From the NCBI GenBank assembly GCA_035299085.1, contig DATGXG010000040.1:1-47586 (forward strand): a DNA stretch of 47,586 bases, read 5' to 3'. The first letter of the stretch is position 1. Every line of letters begins with the position of its first letter. This DNA comes from Bacteroidales bacterium (GTDB lineage: Bacteria; Bacteroidota; Bacteroidia; Bacteroidales; UBA10428). The position numbers were made by a program, and so were the translations under genes. The notes under the pieces are model-generated. The model worked only from the letters and a program-made list of their open reading frames with translations. It was not told the DNA's origin and made no database searches. This document shows positions 33,705 through 41,178 of the stretch, piece by piece.

Positions 33705-34622
33705 ATGAAAAAATCTATTGTTTTATTTATCCTGTTATGTTTTGTTTCAGTGACATTCAGCCAGGTGATAGACGGCGAAAAAACACTTAAAACAAGAACA
33801 GCCGATACCCTTATCGGATGGAAAAAAGGAGGTGTGGTAAATATAAGTACCGCGCAGACTTCATTGACAAACTGGGCCGCCGGAGGTCAGAGTTCTATGG
33901 CTGTTAACGGCCTGCTGAATATATATGCACACAATAAACAGGAAAAAACACTCTGGGAAAATTACTTGATTTTAGGATACGGAACATTAAAACAGAAGTC
34001 AACCGGCTGGTGGAAAACCGATGACCGGATCGATCTTACATCCAAGTATGGCCGGGAATTAACAAACAAACTATATGCAGCCGGACTGTTCAATTTCAGA
34101 ACACAAATGGCAACCGGTTACAATTACCCGAACGACAGTGTAAAAATCTCCGACTTCCTTTCGCCGGGATATTTGTTGTTTGCAGTCGGACTCGATTATG
34201 TACCGCTGCCCAATTTTACCCTGTTCTTTGCCCCGCTCACCTATAAGCTGACAATTGTTAGTGATGACGTACCGGCCGAAGCCGGTGCATTCGGCGTAGA
34301 CCCGGGTGACCACACAAAGGCTGAATTCGGAGGATATATAAGGGCATCCTATCAGAAAAACCTGATGGAAAACGTAGCCCTGCAGACCAAGATTGATCTG
34401 TTCACCAATTACCTGAAGGACTTCGGTGTTGTGGATGTGAACTGGGAAACCATGCTTTCTTTCAAGGTAAATAAATACATATCCGCCACGCTTTCTACAC
34501 AGCTGTTATACGACCAGGATATAACGATCAGAAAGGAAGTTGATCCGGGTGTTTTCGAGGAATACAATTCCAAAGTCCAGTTCAAGGAAGTGCTTGCAAT
34601 CGGTTTGTCCGTTCAATTTTAA
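33705..34622 (+). CDS. DUF3078 family outer-membrane-type beta protein
   Basis: Protein of 305 residues with a signal peptide (to VTFSQ). The sequence WKKGGVVNISTAQTSLTNWAAGGQSSMAVNGLLNIYA is the family hallmark, and the rest alternates polar and aromatic residues as in an outer membrane beta-barrel, ending in Phe (GLSVQF), the usual C-terminal aromatic of barrel proteins. Function is unknown. It precedes mscL by 19 bp and probably shares its transcript, so both may answer to envelope or osmotic stress; this is inference. Confidence 0.88.
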   Translation: MKKSIVLFILLCFVSVTFSQVIDGEKTLKTRTADTLIGWKKGGVVNISTAQTSLTNWAAGGQSSMAVNGLLNIYAHNKQEKTLWENYLILGYGTLKQKSTGWWKTDDRIDLTSKYGRELTNKLYAAGLFNFRTQMATGYNYPNDSVKISDFLSPGYLLFAVGLDYVPLPNFTLFFAPLTYKLTIVSDDVPAEAGAFGVDPGDHTKAEFGGYIRASYQKNLMENVALQTKIDLFTNYLKDFGVVDVNWETMLSFKVNKYISATLSTQLLYDQDITIRKEVDPGVFEEYNSKVQFKEVLAIGLSVQF

Positions 34623-34641
34623 ACCTAAATAGAAACAACCA

Positions 34642-35055
34642 ATGAAAATTTTACAGGAATTCAAGCAGTTTGCCATGAAAGGCAATGTAGTTGACATGGC
34701 TGTCGGTATCATTATCGGTGCTGCTTTTGGCAGAATCGTGAGTTCTCTCGTAAATGATGTGCTTATGCCACCGCTCGGCCTTGCCATTGGCGGAGTCGAT
34801 TTCACAGAACTCAAAGCCGTATTGAAACCTGCAACCCTCGATGCGGCCGGCAATGCAGTACAGGCAGTTACCCTGAATTACGGTGTGTTTGTACAAACCA
34901 TTATTGATTTTATCATAGTGGCATTTGCTATTTTCATGCTGGTTAAAGGTATGAACAGCCTTAAAAAGAAAGAAGAGGCAGCACCAGCTGTTCCTCCGGC
35001 ACCCACTACCGAGGAAAAACTGCTTACAGAAATCAGAGACCTTCTGAAAAAGTAA
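34642..35055 (+). CDS. mscL: Large-conductance mechanosensitive channel MscL
   Basis: Inner-membrane protein of 137 residues. The N-terminal amphipathic helix and first membrane helix read [40 protein letters not shown], the diagnostic MscL region that lines the gate. A periplasmic loop and helix 2 ([26 protein letters not shown]) follow, and a cytoplasmic helix ends in [14 protein letters not shown]. The homopentamer opens under membrane tension and releases solutes during osmotic downshock. It is followed by a strong terminator. Confidence 0.97.
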   Translation: MKILQEFKQFAMKGNVVDMAVGIIIGAAFGRIVSSLVNDVLMPPLGLAIGGVDFTELKAVLKPATLDAAGNAVQAVTLNYGVFVQTIIDFIIVAFAIFMLVKGMNSLKKKEEAAPAVPPAPTTEEKLLTEIRDLLKK

Positions 35056-35061
35056 AAAAAG

Positions 35062-35087
35062 AACCCCGGAAATACCGGGGTTTTTTT
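35062..35087 (+). terminator. Rho-independent terminator after mscL
   Basis: ACCCCGG (35063-35069), loop AAATA, CCGGGGT (35075-35081), then T-run to 35087. An A-run before the stem extends pairing with the T-run. It sits 7 bp after the mscL stop. Confidence 0.9.
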
Positions 35088-35218
35088 ATATTTCATTCCC
35101 TATTCATCAATTACTCAACGATAATAAATCTGTTATCATTGAAATCGTTCGTTTCATCAGAAAAAAAAGTGCAGAATACATTTATTTCATATACTTGTAT
35201 TGAACATTTCATTATCCC

Positions 35219-35590
35219 ATGGAGATCATTTCATTGCCCCCTTCCAATTACTCACCCCTTGTGGATTTCAATCCTTCGGGCGTGCTTTCAATAAAAGGAA
35301 GATCTCTTATGATTGATGCTGCCGGTTTTTATGAACCTCTCATCCGGTGGATACAAGAACTTGATGCTGAAACCATTCACTTTTCAATTGAAGTGGATTA
35401 TTTCAATACGGCATCCATGAAAAGACTGATGGAAATGTTAAAAATGCTGGACTCCCGGAACAACATGAAGGAGTTTGTTGTATATTGGGGCTTTGAACAA
35501 GATGATGAAGACGTCCTGTTCAAAGGCCAAATCCTGGAAGAACGATTAAAGAATGCCAGGTTCCTGTTCAAGGAACTTACAGGAGTTTAA
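35219..35590 (+). CDS. SiaC-like regulatory phosphoprotein (DUF1987)
   Basis: Protein of 123 residues. The N-terminus DFNPSGVLSIKGRSLMIDAAGFYEPLIRWIQEL, the core VDYFNTASMKRLMEMLKML, and VVYWGFEQDDEDVLFKGQILEE match the SiaC/DUF1987 family, STAS-like proteins switched by phosphorylation on a Ser/Thr near the NT(A/S)S motif. In Pseudomonas SiaC stimulates the diguanylate cyclase SiaD and is controlled by kinase SiaB and phosphatase SiaA. No SiaA, SiaB or GGDEF protein is next to it here. A 74-residue Cys-rich protein follows after 14 bp. A near-match -7 element (TATACTTG, 35190-35197) lies 21 bp upstream. Confidence 0.85.
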   Translation: MEIISLPPSNYSPLVDFNPSGVLSIKGRSLMIDAAGFYEPLIRWIQELDAETIHFSIEVDYFNTASMKRLMEMLKMLDSRNNMKEFVVYWGFEQDDEDVLFKGQILEERLKNARFLFKELTGV

Positions 35591-35604
35591 TTTAAAATTA
35601 CACT

Positions 35605-35829
35605 ATGGAAAAAACTTGTACTTGTCCAATAATTGAAGATTGTACCGTGTACGTCAACGATCTCACTCATAACGAAATTGTAGGTCTCACATACCGCGAT
35701 CTGTATTGCCTGCAGGTTAACAAAAAATATAAAAACTGCAAACGTTACCTGGCATACAGGATACTGGGCAAGCCGGCGCCCCGCAATGTTTTGCCGAATT
35801 CCAGCATAAAGCTGGAAGAGCTCCGGTAA
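35605..35829 (+). CDS. Small cysteine-rich protein downstream of the SiaC-like gene
   Basis: Protein of 74 residues that I do not recognise. It has five Cys (C5, C7, C13, C35, C45), no signal peptide and no membrane helix. CTCPIIEDC at the start looks like a metal site; the C-terminal half is basic (KKYKNCKRYLAYRILGKPAPR). The 14-bp gap to the SiaC-like gene and the shared strand suggest one transcript. Its reading frame is intact and starts with ATG after an AT-rich stretch, but its short length keeps the call moderate. Confidence 0.62.
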   Translation: MEKTCTCPIIEDCTVYVNDLTHNEIVGLTYRDLYCLQVNKKYKNCKRYLAYRILGKPAPRNVLPNSSIKLEELR

Positions 35830-35842
35830 GACTTTTCAAACC

Positions 35843-36199
35843 CTAATCTTCCTTCCTGCTTACCAACATATAAAAGTCATTTTCAAGGGGTAAATAACCC
35901 TGGTCATAACAGAAATAGTACACGGTTCCGGTTCGTGTGGTGTAGATATTGGTTATAAAGCCAAAGTCAAAACCCTTTTTTACAAGCCGTGACCTGTGTA
36001 GCCTGATTTTCCCTTCAGGGTTCAGGGAGGCCATGATATTCCTGTTCCTCTTCAGAATACCATTTATTTTTCTTACATACTGGCTGCCTGCCACGCTTTT
36101 CAGCTTGTTGTTGTAAGTATTCCGGCAAGCGTCGGAACAAAATTTCTTATCGGTGCGGCCATGCAGGATTTCGCCGCATTCAAGACAGTGTTTCTCCAT
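35843..36199 (-). CDS. Small zinc-ribbon protein
   Basis: Protein of 118 residues from the ATG at 36199. The N-terminus has CLECGEILHGRTDKKFCSDACRNTYNN: C5, C8, C21 and C25 form a CxxC-12-CxxxC zinc ribbon of the type seen in DUF2116-like and MYM-like proteins, with the motif KFCSDACRN. The basic middle (KINGILKRNRNIM, IRLHRSRLVKKGFDFGF) could contact nucleic acid; the end has TRTGTVYYFCYDQGYLPL. Function is unknown. The frame extends upstream to 36253, but that stretch contains a perfect 20-bp palindrome and is more likely promoter. It converges with the SiaC-like unit and is divergent from ssb. Confidence 0.78.
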   Translation of the reverse strand: MEKHCLECGEILHGRTDKKFCSDACRNTYNNKLKSVAGSQYVRKINGILKRNRNIMASLNPEGKIRLHRSRLVKKGFDFGFITNIYTTRTGTVYYFCYDQGYLPLENDFYMLVSRKED

Positions 36200-36231
36200 A
36201 ACGCAACATATTGGATTTCTGATATATAATC

Positions 36232-36251
36232 GTTTGTACACGTGTACAAAC
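36232..36251. promoter_or_regulatory. Perfect 20-bp palindrome, possible operator
   Basis: GTTTGTACAC followed by GTGTACAAAC is fully self-complementary with no spacer. It lies 33 bp upstream of the zinc-ribbon ATG and 128 bp upstream of the ssb ATG, in the divergent gap, where a dimeric regulator could bind. The regulator is not known. Confidence 0.55.
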
Positions 36252-36379
36252 ATTTACTTTCGCTTATAAACGACAATAAACTCGTATTAACCGAATAACC
36301 GCGCCGGCTGTAGGTTACTTTGAACTGTCAAATTGAACTCTTAAAACCAACAGTTTTTTAACATCTAAATTTACGTATT

Positions 36380-36733
36380 ATGAACAATTTACGCAACAAA
36401 GTTCAGTTGATCGGTAACCTCGGTCAGAACCCCGAAATCAGGACCTTTGATAACGGAAGGTCGATGGCAAAGTTTTCTTTGGCCACCAGTGAATCATATC
36501 GTGATTCAAGCGGCAAGAAAATCCTCGAAACGCAATGGCATAATATTGTCGCATGGGGACCGATTGTGAAAACGATCGAAAAGCATTTCCTGAAAGGAAC
36601 CGGCATTGCACTTGAAGGAAAACTTATACACAGGGTTTGGGAGGATAAGGAAGGGAAGAAAAGATTTATTACGGAAGTGGTGCTTAATGATTTCATGCTC
36701 CTGAAACCGAAAGAAGCTGAAACTGAGGAATAG
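36380..36733 (+). CDS. ssb: Single-stranded DNA-binding protein, short form
   Basis: OB-fold protein of 117 residues: NNLRNKVQLIGNLGQNPEIR, MAKFSLATSESYRD, ETQWHNIVAWG, VEKHFLKG-like IEKHFLKGTGIALEGKLIHRVWEDKEGKKRFITEVVLNDFMLL are the standard SSB segments. SSB coats single-stranded DNA in replication and repair. Most bacterial SSBs are 140-180 residues with a Gly/Gln/Pro-rich linker and an acidic DDDIPF-type tip; here the protein stops at KPKEAETEE right after the OB fold, so the partner-binding tip is missing or reduced to the last acidic residues. It may be an accessory SSB. A 31-bp inverted repeat follows its stop. Confidence 0.93.
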   Translation: MNNLRNKVQLIGNLGQNPEIRTFDNGRSMAKFSLATSESYRDSSGKKILETQWHNIVAWGPIVKTIEKHFLKGTGIALEGKLIHRVWEDKEGKKRFITEVVLNDFMLLKPKEAETEE

Positions 36734-36747
36734 AAACGTTACGAAAG

Positions 36748-36884
36748 ACCTGACAGCGTCCGGAGGACCTGTCAGCGTCGTTTAAGTATGACCTGACAGA
36801 ATCTTAAAGACCTATCAGAGTGATTTCTGTATCAAGATAATGCTAAGAAACTAACGCTGACAGGTCCTCCGGACGCTGTCAGGT
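36748..36884. repeat. 31-bp perfect inverted repeat between convergent ssb and HAD genes
   Basis: The left arm at 36748-36778 and the right arm at 36854-36884 are exact reverse complements, 75 nt apart. Each arm is two near-identical 12-mers, ACCTGACAGCGT and ACCTGTCAGCGT, around CCGGAGG. A degenerate third copy (CCTGACAG...CCTATCAG) lies in the loop near 36792-36819. The right arm overlaps the last base of the HAD stop codon. It may act as a two-way terminator. Confidence 0.8.
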
Positions 36885-37537
36885 TATTTCAGGTTGATGA
36901 TGATCTCCGCAAATGATCCGACTACTAAATCAGCGCCGGCGGTTGTAAGTTCGGCCTCTGTAAATCCGGTTGTTATGCCGGTCACATAGCAGCCGGCTGC
37001 CTTTGCCGAAAGCACCCCGTTCGGAGAATCTTCGATAACAAACGCTTGTGCAGGCTTTATATTAAGTTTCCTGATGGCCATAAGATAGGGATCGGGATGA
37101 GGTTTGTGATTTTGCGTATCCTCTCCCATCTGCACCACATCAAACCACTTAAGGAACCCGAATTTTTCTTCCGCCGCCATCAGATCAGCTTTGGTGGCTG
37201 AAGTAACGACAGCCGTTTGTCTGAACATTTTCCTGGCGTGTTCCAGGAAGTCCATTGCCCCATCCACAAGCCTCATCCCATGGATGATTCCGAAATAGGT
37301 TTTTCTCTTGGATGCATCCATCTCTTCCGCTGTATATTTATGGATCGTAAGTTCAGCCGATACATATTTCCAGAAGGCCATGTCGGTTTTACCCTTGAAT
37401 TCATTGAAGATGCCTTCTGGATAATCAATGCCATACCGGTTCAGAGTAATTCTCTTGGCTTCTGCATGCAGATCTTCACTGTTTATGATAACCCCGTCAA
37501 GATCGAAAATAATGGCATCAAATTGTTTTACAGGCAT
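36884..37537 (-). CDS. HAD family phosphatase, beta-phosphoglucomutase-like
   Basis: Cytoplasmic protein of 217 residues from the ATG at 37537; the frame runs on to 37633 but would overlap the divergent HIT gene. Motif I FDAIIFDLDGVIINSEDLH has the nucleophile and acid Asp; motif II is VVTSATKAD, motif III the Lys in HKPHPDPYL, and motif IV VIEDSPNGVLSAKAAG. The helical cap (about 20-90) is of the beta-phosphoglucomutase/subfamily I type. The substrate is a sugar phosphate or similar small phosphate ester but cannot be named. A TATTTTTG -7 element lies at 37564-37571. Confidence 0.9.
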   Translation of the reverse strand: MPVKQFDAIIFDLDGVIINSEDLHAEAKRITLNRYGIDYPEGIFNEFKGKTDMAFWKYVSAELTIHKYTAEEMDASKRKTYFGIIHGMRLVDGAMDFLEHARKMFRQTAVVTSATKADLMAAEEKFGFLKWFDVVQMGEDTQNHKPHPDPYLMAIRKLNIKPAQAFVIEDSPNGVLSAKAAGCYVTGITTGFTEAELTTAGADLVVGSFAEIIINLK

Positions 37538-37563
37538 TCTACAGTTTAAATTACAGGTAATTA

Positions 37564-37571
37564 CAAAAATA
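37564..37571 (-). promoter_or_regulatory. Predicted -7 element of the HAD phosphatase gene
   Basis: On the minus strand TATTTTTG matches TAnnTTTG, 26 bp upstream of the ATG at 37537. It supports that start over the longer frame. No good -33 element is visible. Confidence 0.4.
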
Positions 37572-37617
37572 TCGTTTTTTAATGTAACTTGCCTTTTCTG
37601 AATTTGTTCGCAGTAAA

Positions 37618-38097
37618 ATGATGAAAGAATCAAAAATGACCGGCTGCCCGTTCTGTAGTGAATCAGTGAGACAATCTGCCTATTATTCGAACGGCGAATT
37701 CATTGCAATATATAACATCGCTCCTGTACTCCCCGGTCATTCACTCGTTATCCCTGCCACACATTATACATCAATTATGGCGCTAGATAACACGGCTCTT
37801 AACCGTTTTTTTGAAACAGCCCGGACAGCAGTGAAAATCCTGATGAAAGCCTTCAATACCGATTCATTCGACTGGTCAATACAGGAAAAACCTGAGGCGG
37901 GACAAACGATTGAGCACCTTCATCTTCACATTGTTCCAAGGCTGAAGGGCGATCTGAAAAGACCGGGCGATTGGTACCCGCTTCTACAGGATAATGACGA
38001 AGTGATAATCGACAGTATAGAACGAGCCAGGCTGAATCCTGCAGCCATGGAACAAATTGTGACCGAATTAAAACGAATTGCAACCACAATATCCTAA
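37618..38097 (+). CDS. HIT family nucleotide hydrolase/transferase
   Basis: Cytoplasmic protein of 159 residues. CPFCSE is the N-terminal zinc-type motif, NIAPVLPGHSLVIPATHYTSI the first family motif, and EHLHLHIVPR the HxHxH histidine triad with the catalytic middle His. HIT enzymes act on nucleoside 5'-phosphoramidates, adenylyl conjugates or dinucleoside polyphosphates; the WSIQEKPEAGQTIEHLHLH context is Fhit-like. ATGs at 37618, 37621 and 37636 are all possible starts; only the first is used here. It is divergent from the HAD gene. Confidence 0.91.
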   Translation: MMKESKMTGCPFCSESVRQSAYYSNGEFIAIYNIAPVLPGHSLVIPATHYTSIMALDNTALNRFFETARTAVKILMKAFNTDSFDWSIQEKPEAGQTIEHLHLHIVPRLKGDLKRPGDWYPLLQDNDEVIIDSIERARLNPAAMEQIVTELKRIATTIS

Positions 38098-38120
38098 TAT
38101 TCACCTTAACATTTCACACC

Positions 38121-38321
38121 ATGAAATTATTAAAACTGTCAGCCTGGATTTGTGCTATTTTGGCCTTGATGCTAATGATTCTCGGAGCAGTCTCCCTTCT
38201 TCTCGGCAATAATTTACTCGGCGTAAGGCATGAAGCCAACTTTTTCATTGTCGCCAACAGCTTCCTCCTGCTGGGCATTTTAAGCGTACTCGCCTTTCAG
38301 GGATGTAAGAAGAGTGATTAG
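38121..38321 (+). CDS. Small two-helix membrane protein
   Basis: Protein of 66 residues with two hydrophobic helices (about 7-30 and 41-60) joined by GNNLLGVRHEAN, and a short basic end (CKKSD). No family is recognised. It follows the HIT gene by 23 bp on the same strand. The stop codon TAG is the first unit of a run of eight heptamers, so the 3' end of the gene could have been shaped by repeat expansion. Confidence 0.6.
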   Translation: MKLLKLSAWICAILALMLMILGAVSLLLGNNLLGVRHEANFFIVANSFLLLGILSVLAFQGCKKSD

Positions 38322-38370
38322 TGATTAGTGATTAGTGATTAGTGACTGGTGACTGGTGGCTGGTGACTGG
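38315..38370 (+). repeat. TGATTAG/TGACTGG heptamer repeat anchored on a stop codon
   Basis: Eight exact 7-bp units: TGATTAG four times, then TGACTGG, TGACTGG, TGGCTGG, TGACTGG. The first unit carries the stop codon of the small membrane protein gene. The second half differs from the first by T-to-C and A-to-G changes, as if one block was altered and then duplicated. Confidence 0.85.
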
Positions 38371-38423
38371 ATGCCGGATGCTGACAACGGAGCGTCCTTA
38401 AGGCCCTATCGTCACAATCGTCC

Positions 38424-38705
38424 CTAAAGTCTCTGCCGCCCGATTGCTGAATACCATTTCCCCTTCGGTGGCACCGGGTCATACCCGTGTGTGCCCCAGG
38501 GATTACATCGTAAAATGCGCCAGATGGCCAGCAGGCTGCCCTTGAAAATGCCGTGAATCTTCAGAGCGTCAATGGCATATGACGAACAGGAGGGGATATG
38601 CCTGCAGGTCTTGGGCAACAAAGGCGAAATCGCATACTGGTAAATGCGGATCGGAATGATCATTAACCAGATAATACCCTTTTGCAGGTTATTCAGTATT
38701 TTCAT
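38424..38705 (-). CDS. yidD: Membrane protein insertion efficiency factor YidD
   Basis: Protein of 93 residues from the ATG at 38705. [47 protein letters not shown] are the YidD signature with its three conserved Cys. YidD is a small amphipathic protein at the inner membrane that helps YidC-dependent insertion. Usually it lies beside rnpA and yidC; here it follows queD with one base between stop and start, at the end of a long minus-strand run. A frame up to 38756 would overlap queD. Confidence 0.93.
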   Translation of the reverse strand: MKILNNLQKGIIWLMIIPIRIYQYAISPLLPKTCRHIPSCSSYAIDALKIHGIFKGSLLAIWRILRCNPWGTHGYDPVPPKGKWYSAIGRQRL

Positions 38706-38706
38706 A

Positions 38707-39117
38707 CTAATCGCCTGAATATTCCACGAAATTACGGGGAGTCTCGTATAGCACAACCTGTATGGTGTAGGCTTTGCTGATTTGCTGCCGGATTATGTTC
38801 CATATGCTTACGGCAATATTTTCAGCGGATGGAATGGTATCGGCAAATTCGGGTACATCCAGGTTAAGGTTCTTGTGATCATACCGGTTTACAACATGTT
38901 CATCCACTATATCCTTCAGTTTCTTCATATCAAAAACGTAACCCGTTTCAGGATCCACTTCCCCGGTGAGTTTCACTACAAGGTCATAATTATGGCCATG
39001 GTAATTGGGGAGACTGCATAATCCGAATATTTCCTCGTTTTTCCGGTCATCCCATGATTTATTATAGATCCGGTGAGCCGCATTGAAATGCGCTTCACGA
39101 CACACTGTGACTTTCAT
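38707..39117 (-). CDS. queD: 6-carboxytetrahydropterin synthase / PTPS family protein
   Basis: Protein of 136 residues. Zinc ligands are the His residues of AHFNAAH and of NYHGHNY; a catalytic Cys lies in [31 protein letters not shown] and [13 protein letters not shown] (Glu ligand of the pterin) complete the family pattern. QueD makes 6-carboxy-tetrahydropterin for queuosine; PTPS makes pyruvoyl-tetrahydropterin, and the family overlaps. The Cys context C-x-x-x-N-Y-H-G-H favours QueD. No queC or queE is near. Its ATG overlaps the stop of the upstream antiporter gene by 4 bp (ATGA). Confidence 0.9.
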   Translation of the reverse strand: MKVTVCREAHFNAAHRIYNKSWDDRKNEEIFGLCSLPNYHGHNYDLVVKLTGEVDPETGYVFDMKKLKDIVDEHVVNRYDHKNLNLDVPEFADTIPSAENIAVSIWNIIRQQISKAYTIQVVLYETPRNFVEYSGD

Positions 39118-41129
39118 GATTCAATTGATTTAGTCATTACTTCTGATACCGGTCTCTTCTTTTCAAATAACGTGGCAGCATCCAGGATGTTTTCCGGCCT
39201 TCCCATCAGATATACAAGATCTCCTTTTTCAATCAGTGTTTCCGGGTCGGGATTGTCATACAGTTCTTTCCGGCGCACCATGGCTGCTATGGTTACCCCG
39301 TATGTATTGCGGAGCTGCATTTCAACAAGACTTTTTCCTATAACCGGAGATCTGTCATCCACCTTTACCGCGGTGATTTCAATGTTCGCCAGGTCTTTCA
39401 ACGTTGCCAGGTCCGATTTGCCGTTTTTCTCCTGGAAAATCCCGTAATTATCATTGCGGATGCGGTTAATCAGCTGATCGATCTCACGGCGTGGTATCAG
39501 CAGTTTTGCCAGCACCCTGTCGAACAACTCGATTGAGGTTTCAAATTCCTCGGGTATGACTTTATTGGCACCGGCTGCGTATAGATCTTCAATGTCTTCA
39601 ACCCGCTTGGTGCGAACTATTATATAGGCATTGGCATTAAGAGTCCTTACATTTTCAATCACAGCCATCGCCGTTATCATATTCCCTATTGAAATGACTA
39701 CAATATCTGCTTTATCGGTATACGCTTTCAGTAAAATCGGCTCGTTTACTGCATCGCCATAAACCACATGTTCACCTTTTAATTGGCGTTTCCGCACCTC
39801 TTCGGGATCAAAAATTACTGAAACGTAGGGGAGTTTAAACTGTCTCGCCATTTTTGCCAGGTTCAATGCTCTTGAATCTTTTCCAATAAAAACAAGGTGC
39901 CCCCTGATTTCAGGAATATCGATTTCCGGCAACGGAAAAATTCCTTCCACCACCTTTTTCGGAAGATTCAGACGCCTGAGAAGGAATTCGGAAAAAGGTC
40001 GTGAAAATTTCATCAGCAGCGGGGTAAGTGCCATTGAAATCACCGCCACTGCAAGGAATAACTGGTAATGGAATGGGGTTAGCAAACTGTATGTCAATCC
40101 TAGTGAGGCCAGCAAAAATGAGAATTCCCCGACCTGGCTCAGTGCAATACCCACCATGATGGTACCCCTGAATGTATGTCCCAGCAGAAATGCCGTGGTT
40201 GAAGCCAGAATTGACTTAAAAAACACAACAAGGAAGACGGTCAGAATAACCAGGCCCGGATGATCAGCCACAAACCGCAGGTCAAGCAAAATACCGACGG
40301 AAATGAAAAAGAAACTTACAAACAGATCTTTGAGTGGTATAAGGTTTCCGAATGCGCTCTGACTGTAATCGGTATCAGAAATCATCAACCCGGCAAGGAA
40401 CGCACCGAAAGCAAGCGACATACCCATCTTTGCCGTAAGAAAAGCTACGCTGAGACAAATCAGGAGCAGGGCCATCATAAACAGTTCCTGGTTTTTCGTA
40501 AGCGCTATGGCATGAAGAAGCCTTGGCATCAACCAGCGATTCCCGACATAAATAAATACTACAATAGCCACAGCTTTCAGCGCCAGAAACCACAAAGAAC
40601 CCGTTTCAGCATGTTGTCCGCCAAGGATAGGTGTAAACAAAAGCAGCGGAACAAGCAGCAGGTCCTGGAAGATCAGGATGCCCAGAACAGTGCGCCCGTA
40701 ATTGGAGGTTAACTCCGAACGCTCCTGCAATATTTTAAGCACTATGGCGGTGCTGCTCAGCGCCACAAGGAAACCCATGAAAAGAGAGCCCTTCCATTGT
40801 AATTCGTACATCCGGGCTATGAACATGGTAACCACAACCGTAAAAACAAGTTGCAGGAAACCACCCAGAAAGACTATTTTCCTGATCTTCAGAAGATGGT
40901 TCAGTGAGAATTCTATTCCGATGCTAAACAGGAGCATTACCACTCCGATTTCGGATACAAGCTTGATATTGTTATGTTCACCTATGATACCAAGGGCATA
41001 TGGGCCGGCAATGATGCCCGTCATCAGGTAACCAAGGATGGTGGGAACTTTAATTTTCGAGAATACATAATTCACCACGGTCGAGAGAGCAAAGATGATC
41101 ACTATGGCTTTAAGAAGGCCGAGTTCCAT
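39114..41129 (-). CDS. CPA2/Kef-type cation:proton antiporter with TrkA domains
   Basis: Protein of 671 residues. The membrane part (about 1-390) has 12-13 helices with KVPTILGYLMTGIIAGPYALGI, GVVMLLFSIGIEFSL, ALSSTAIVLKIL and FLLASLGLTYS, as in KefB/KefC. A TrkA_N domain (about 408-530) contains GHLVFIGKDSRALNLAKMAR and YGDAVNEPILLKAY, and a TrkA_C domain (about 580-655) VGK-like PVIGKSLVEMQLRNTYGVTIAAMVRR. It probably exchanges K+ or Na+ for H+ under control of a nucleotide bound to the TrkA_N domain. It begins 31 bp after mobA and is coupled to queD by a 4-bp overlap. Confidence 0.93.
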   Translation of the reverse strand: MELGLLKAIVIIFALSTVVNYVFSKIKVPTILGYLMTGIIAGPYALGIIGEHNNIKLVSEIGVVMLLFSIGIEFSLNHLLKIRKIVFLGGFLQLVFTVVVTMFIARMYELQWKGSLFMGFLVALSSTAIVLKILQERSELTSNYGRTVLGILIFQDLLLVPLLLFTPILGGQHAETGSLWFLALKAVAIVVFIYVGNRWLMPRLLHAIALTKNQELFMMALLLICLSVAFLTAKMGMSLAFGAFLAGLMISDTDYSQSAFGNLIPLKDLFVSFFFISVGILLDLRFVADHPGLVILTVFLVVFFKSILASTTAFLLGHTFRGTIMVGIALSQVGEFSFLLASLGLTYSLLTPFHYQLFLAVAVISMALTPLLMKFSRPFSEFLLRRLNLPKKVVEGIFPLPEIDIPEIRGHLVFIGKDSRALNLAKMARQFKLPYVSVIFDPEEVRKRQLKGEHVVYGDAVNEPILLKAYTDKADIVVISIGNMITAMAVIENVRTLNANAYIIVRTKRVEDIEDLYAAGANKVIPEEFETSIELFDRVLAKLLIPRREIDQLINRIRNDNYGIFQEKNGKSDLATLKDLANIEITAVKVDDRSPVIGKSLVEMQLRNTYGVTIAAMVRRKELYDNPDPETLIEKGDLVYLMGRPENILDAATLFEKKRPVSEVMTKSIES

Positions 41130-41147
41130 AATGCGTGGTTTTGCCTA

Positions 41148-41178
41148 TAAAGATACGTCGTCAGGATTTGTTAAGCAA
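41148..41178 (-). promoter_or_regulatory. Possible promoter of the antiporter-queD-yidD unit
   Basis: On the minus strand TTG (41176-41178), 20 nt, then TATCTTTA (41148-41155), one base off TAnnTTTG, 18 bp before the antiporter ATG. It overlaps the mobA 3' end and could give the downstream genes their own transcript. Confidence 0.3.
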
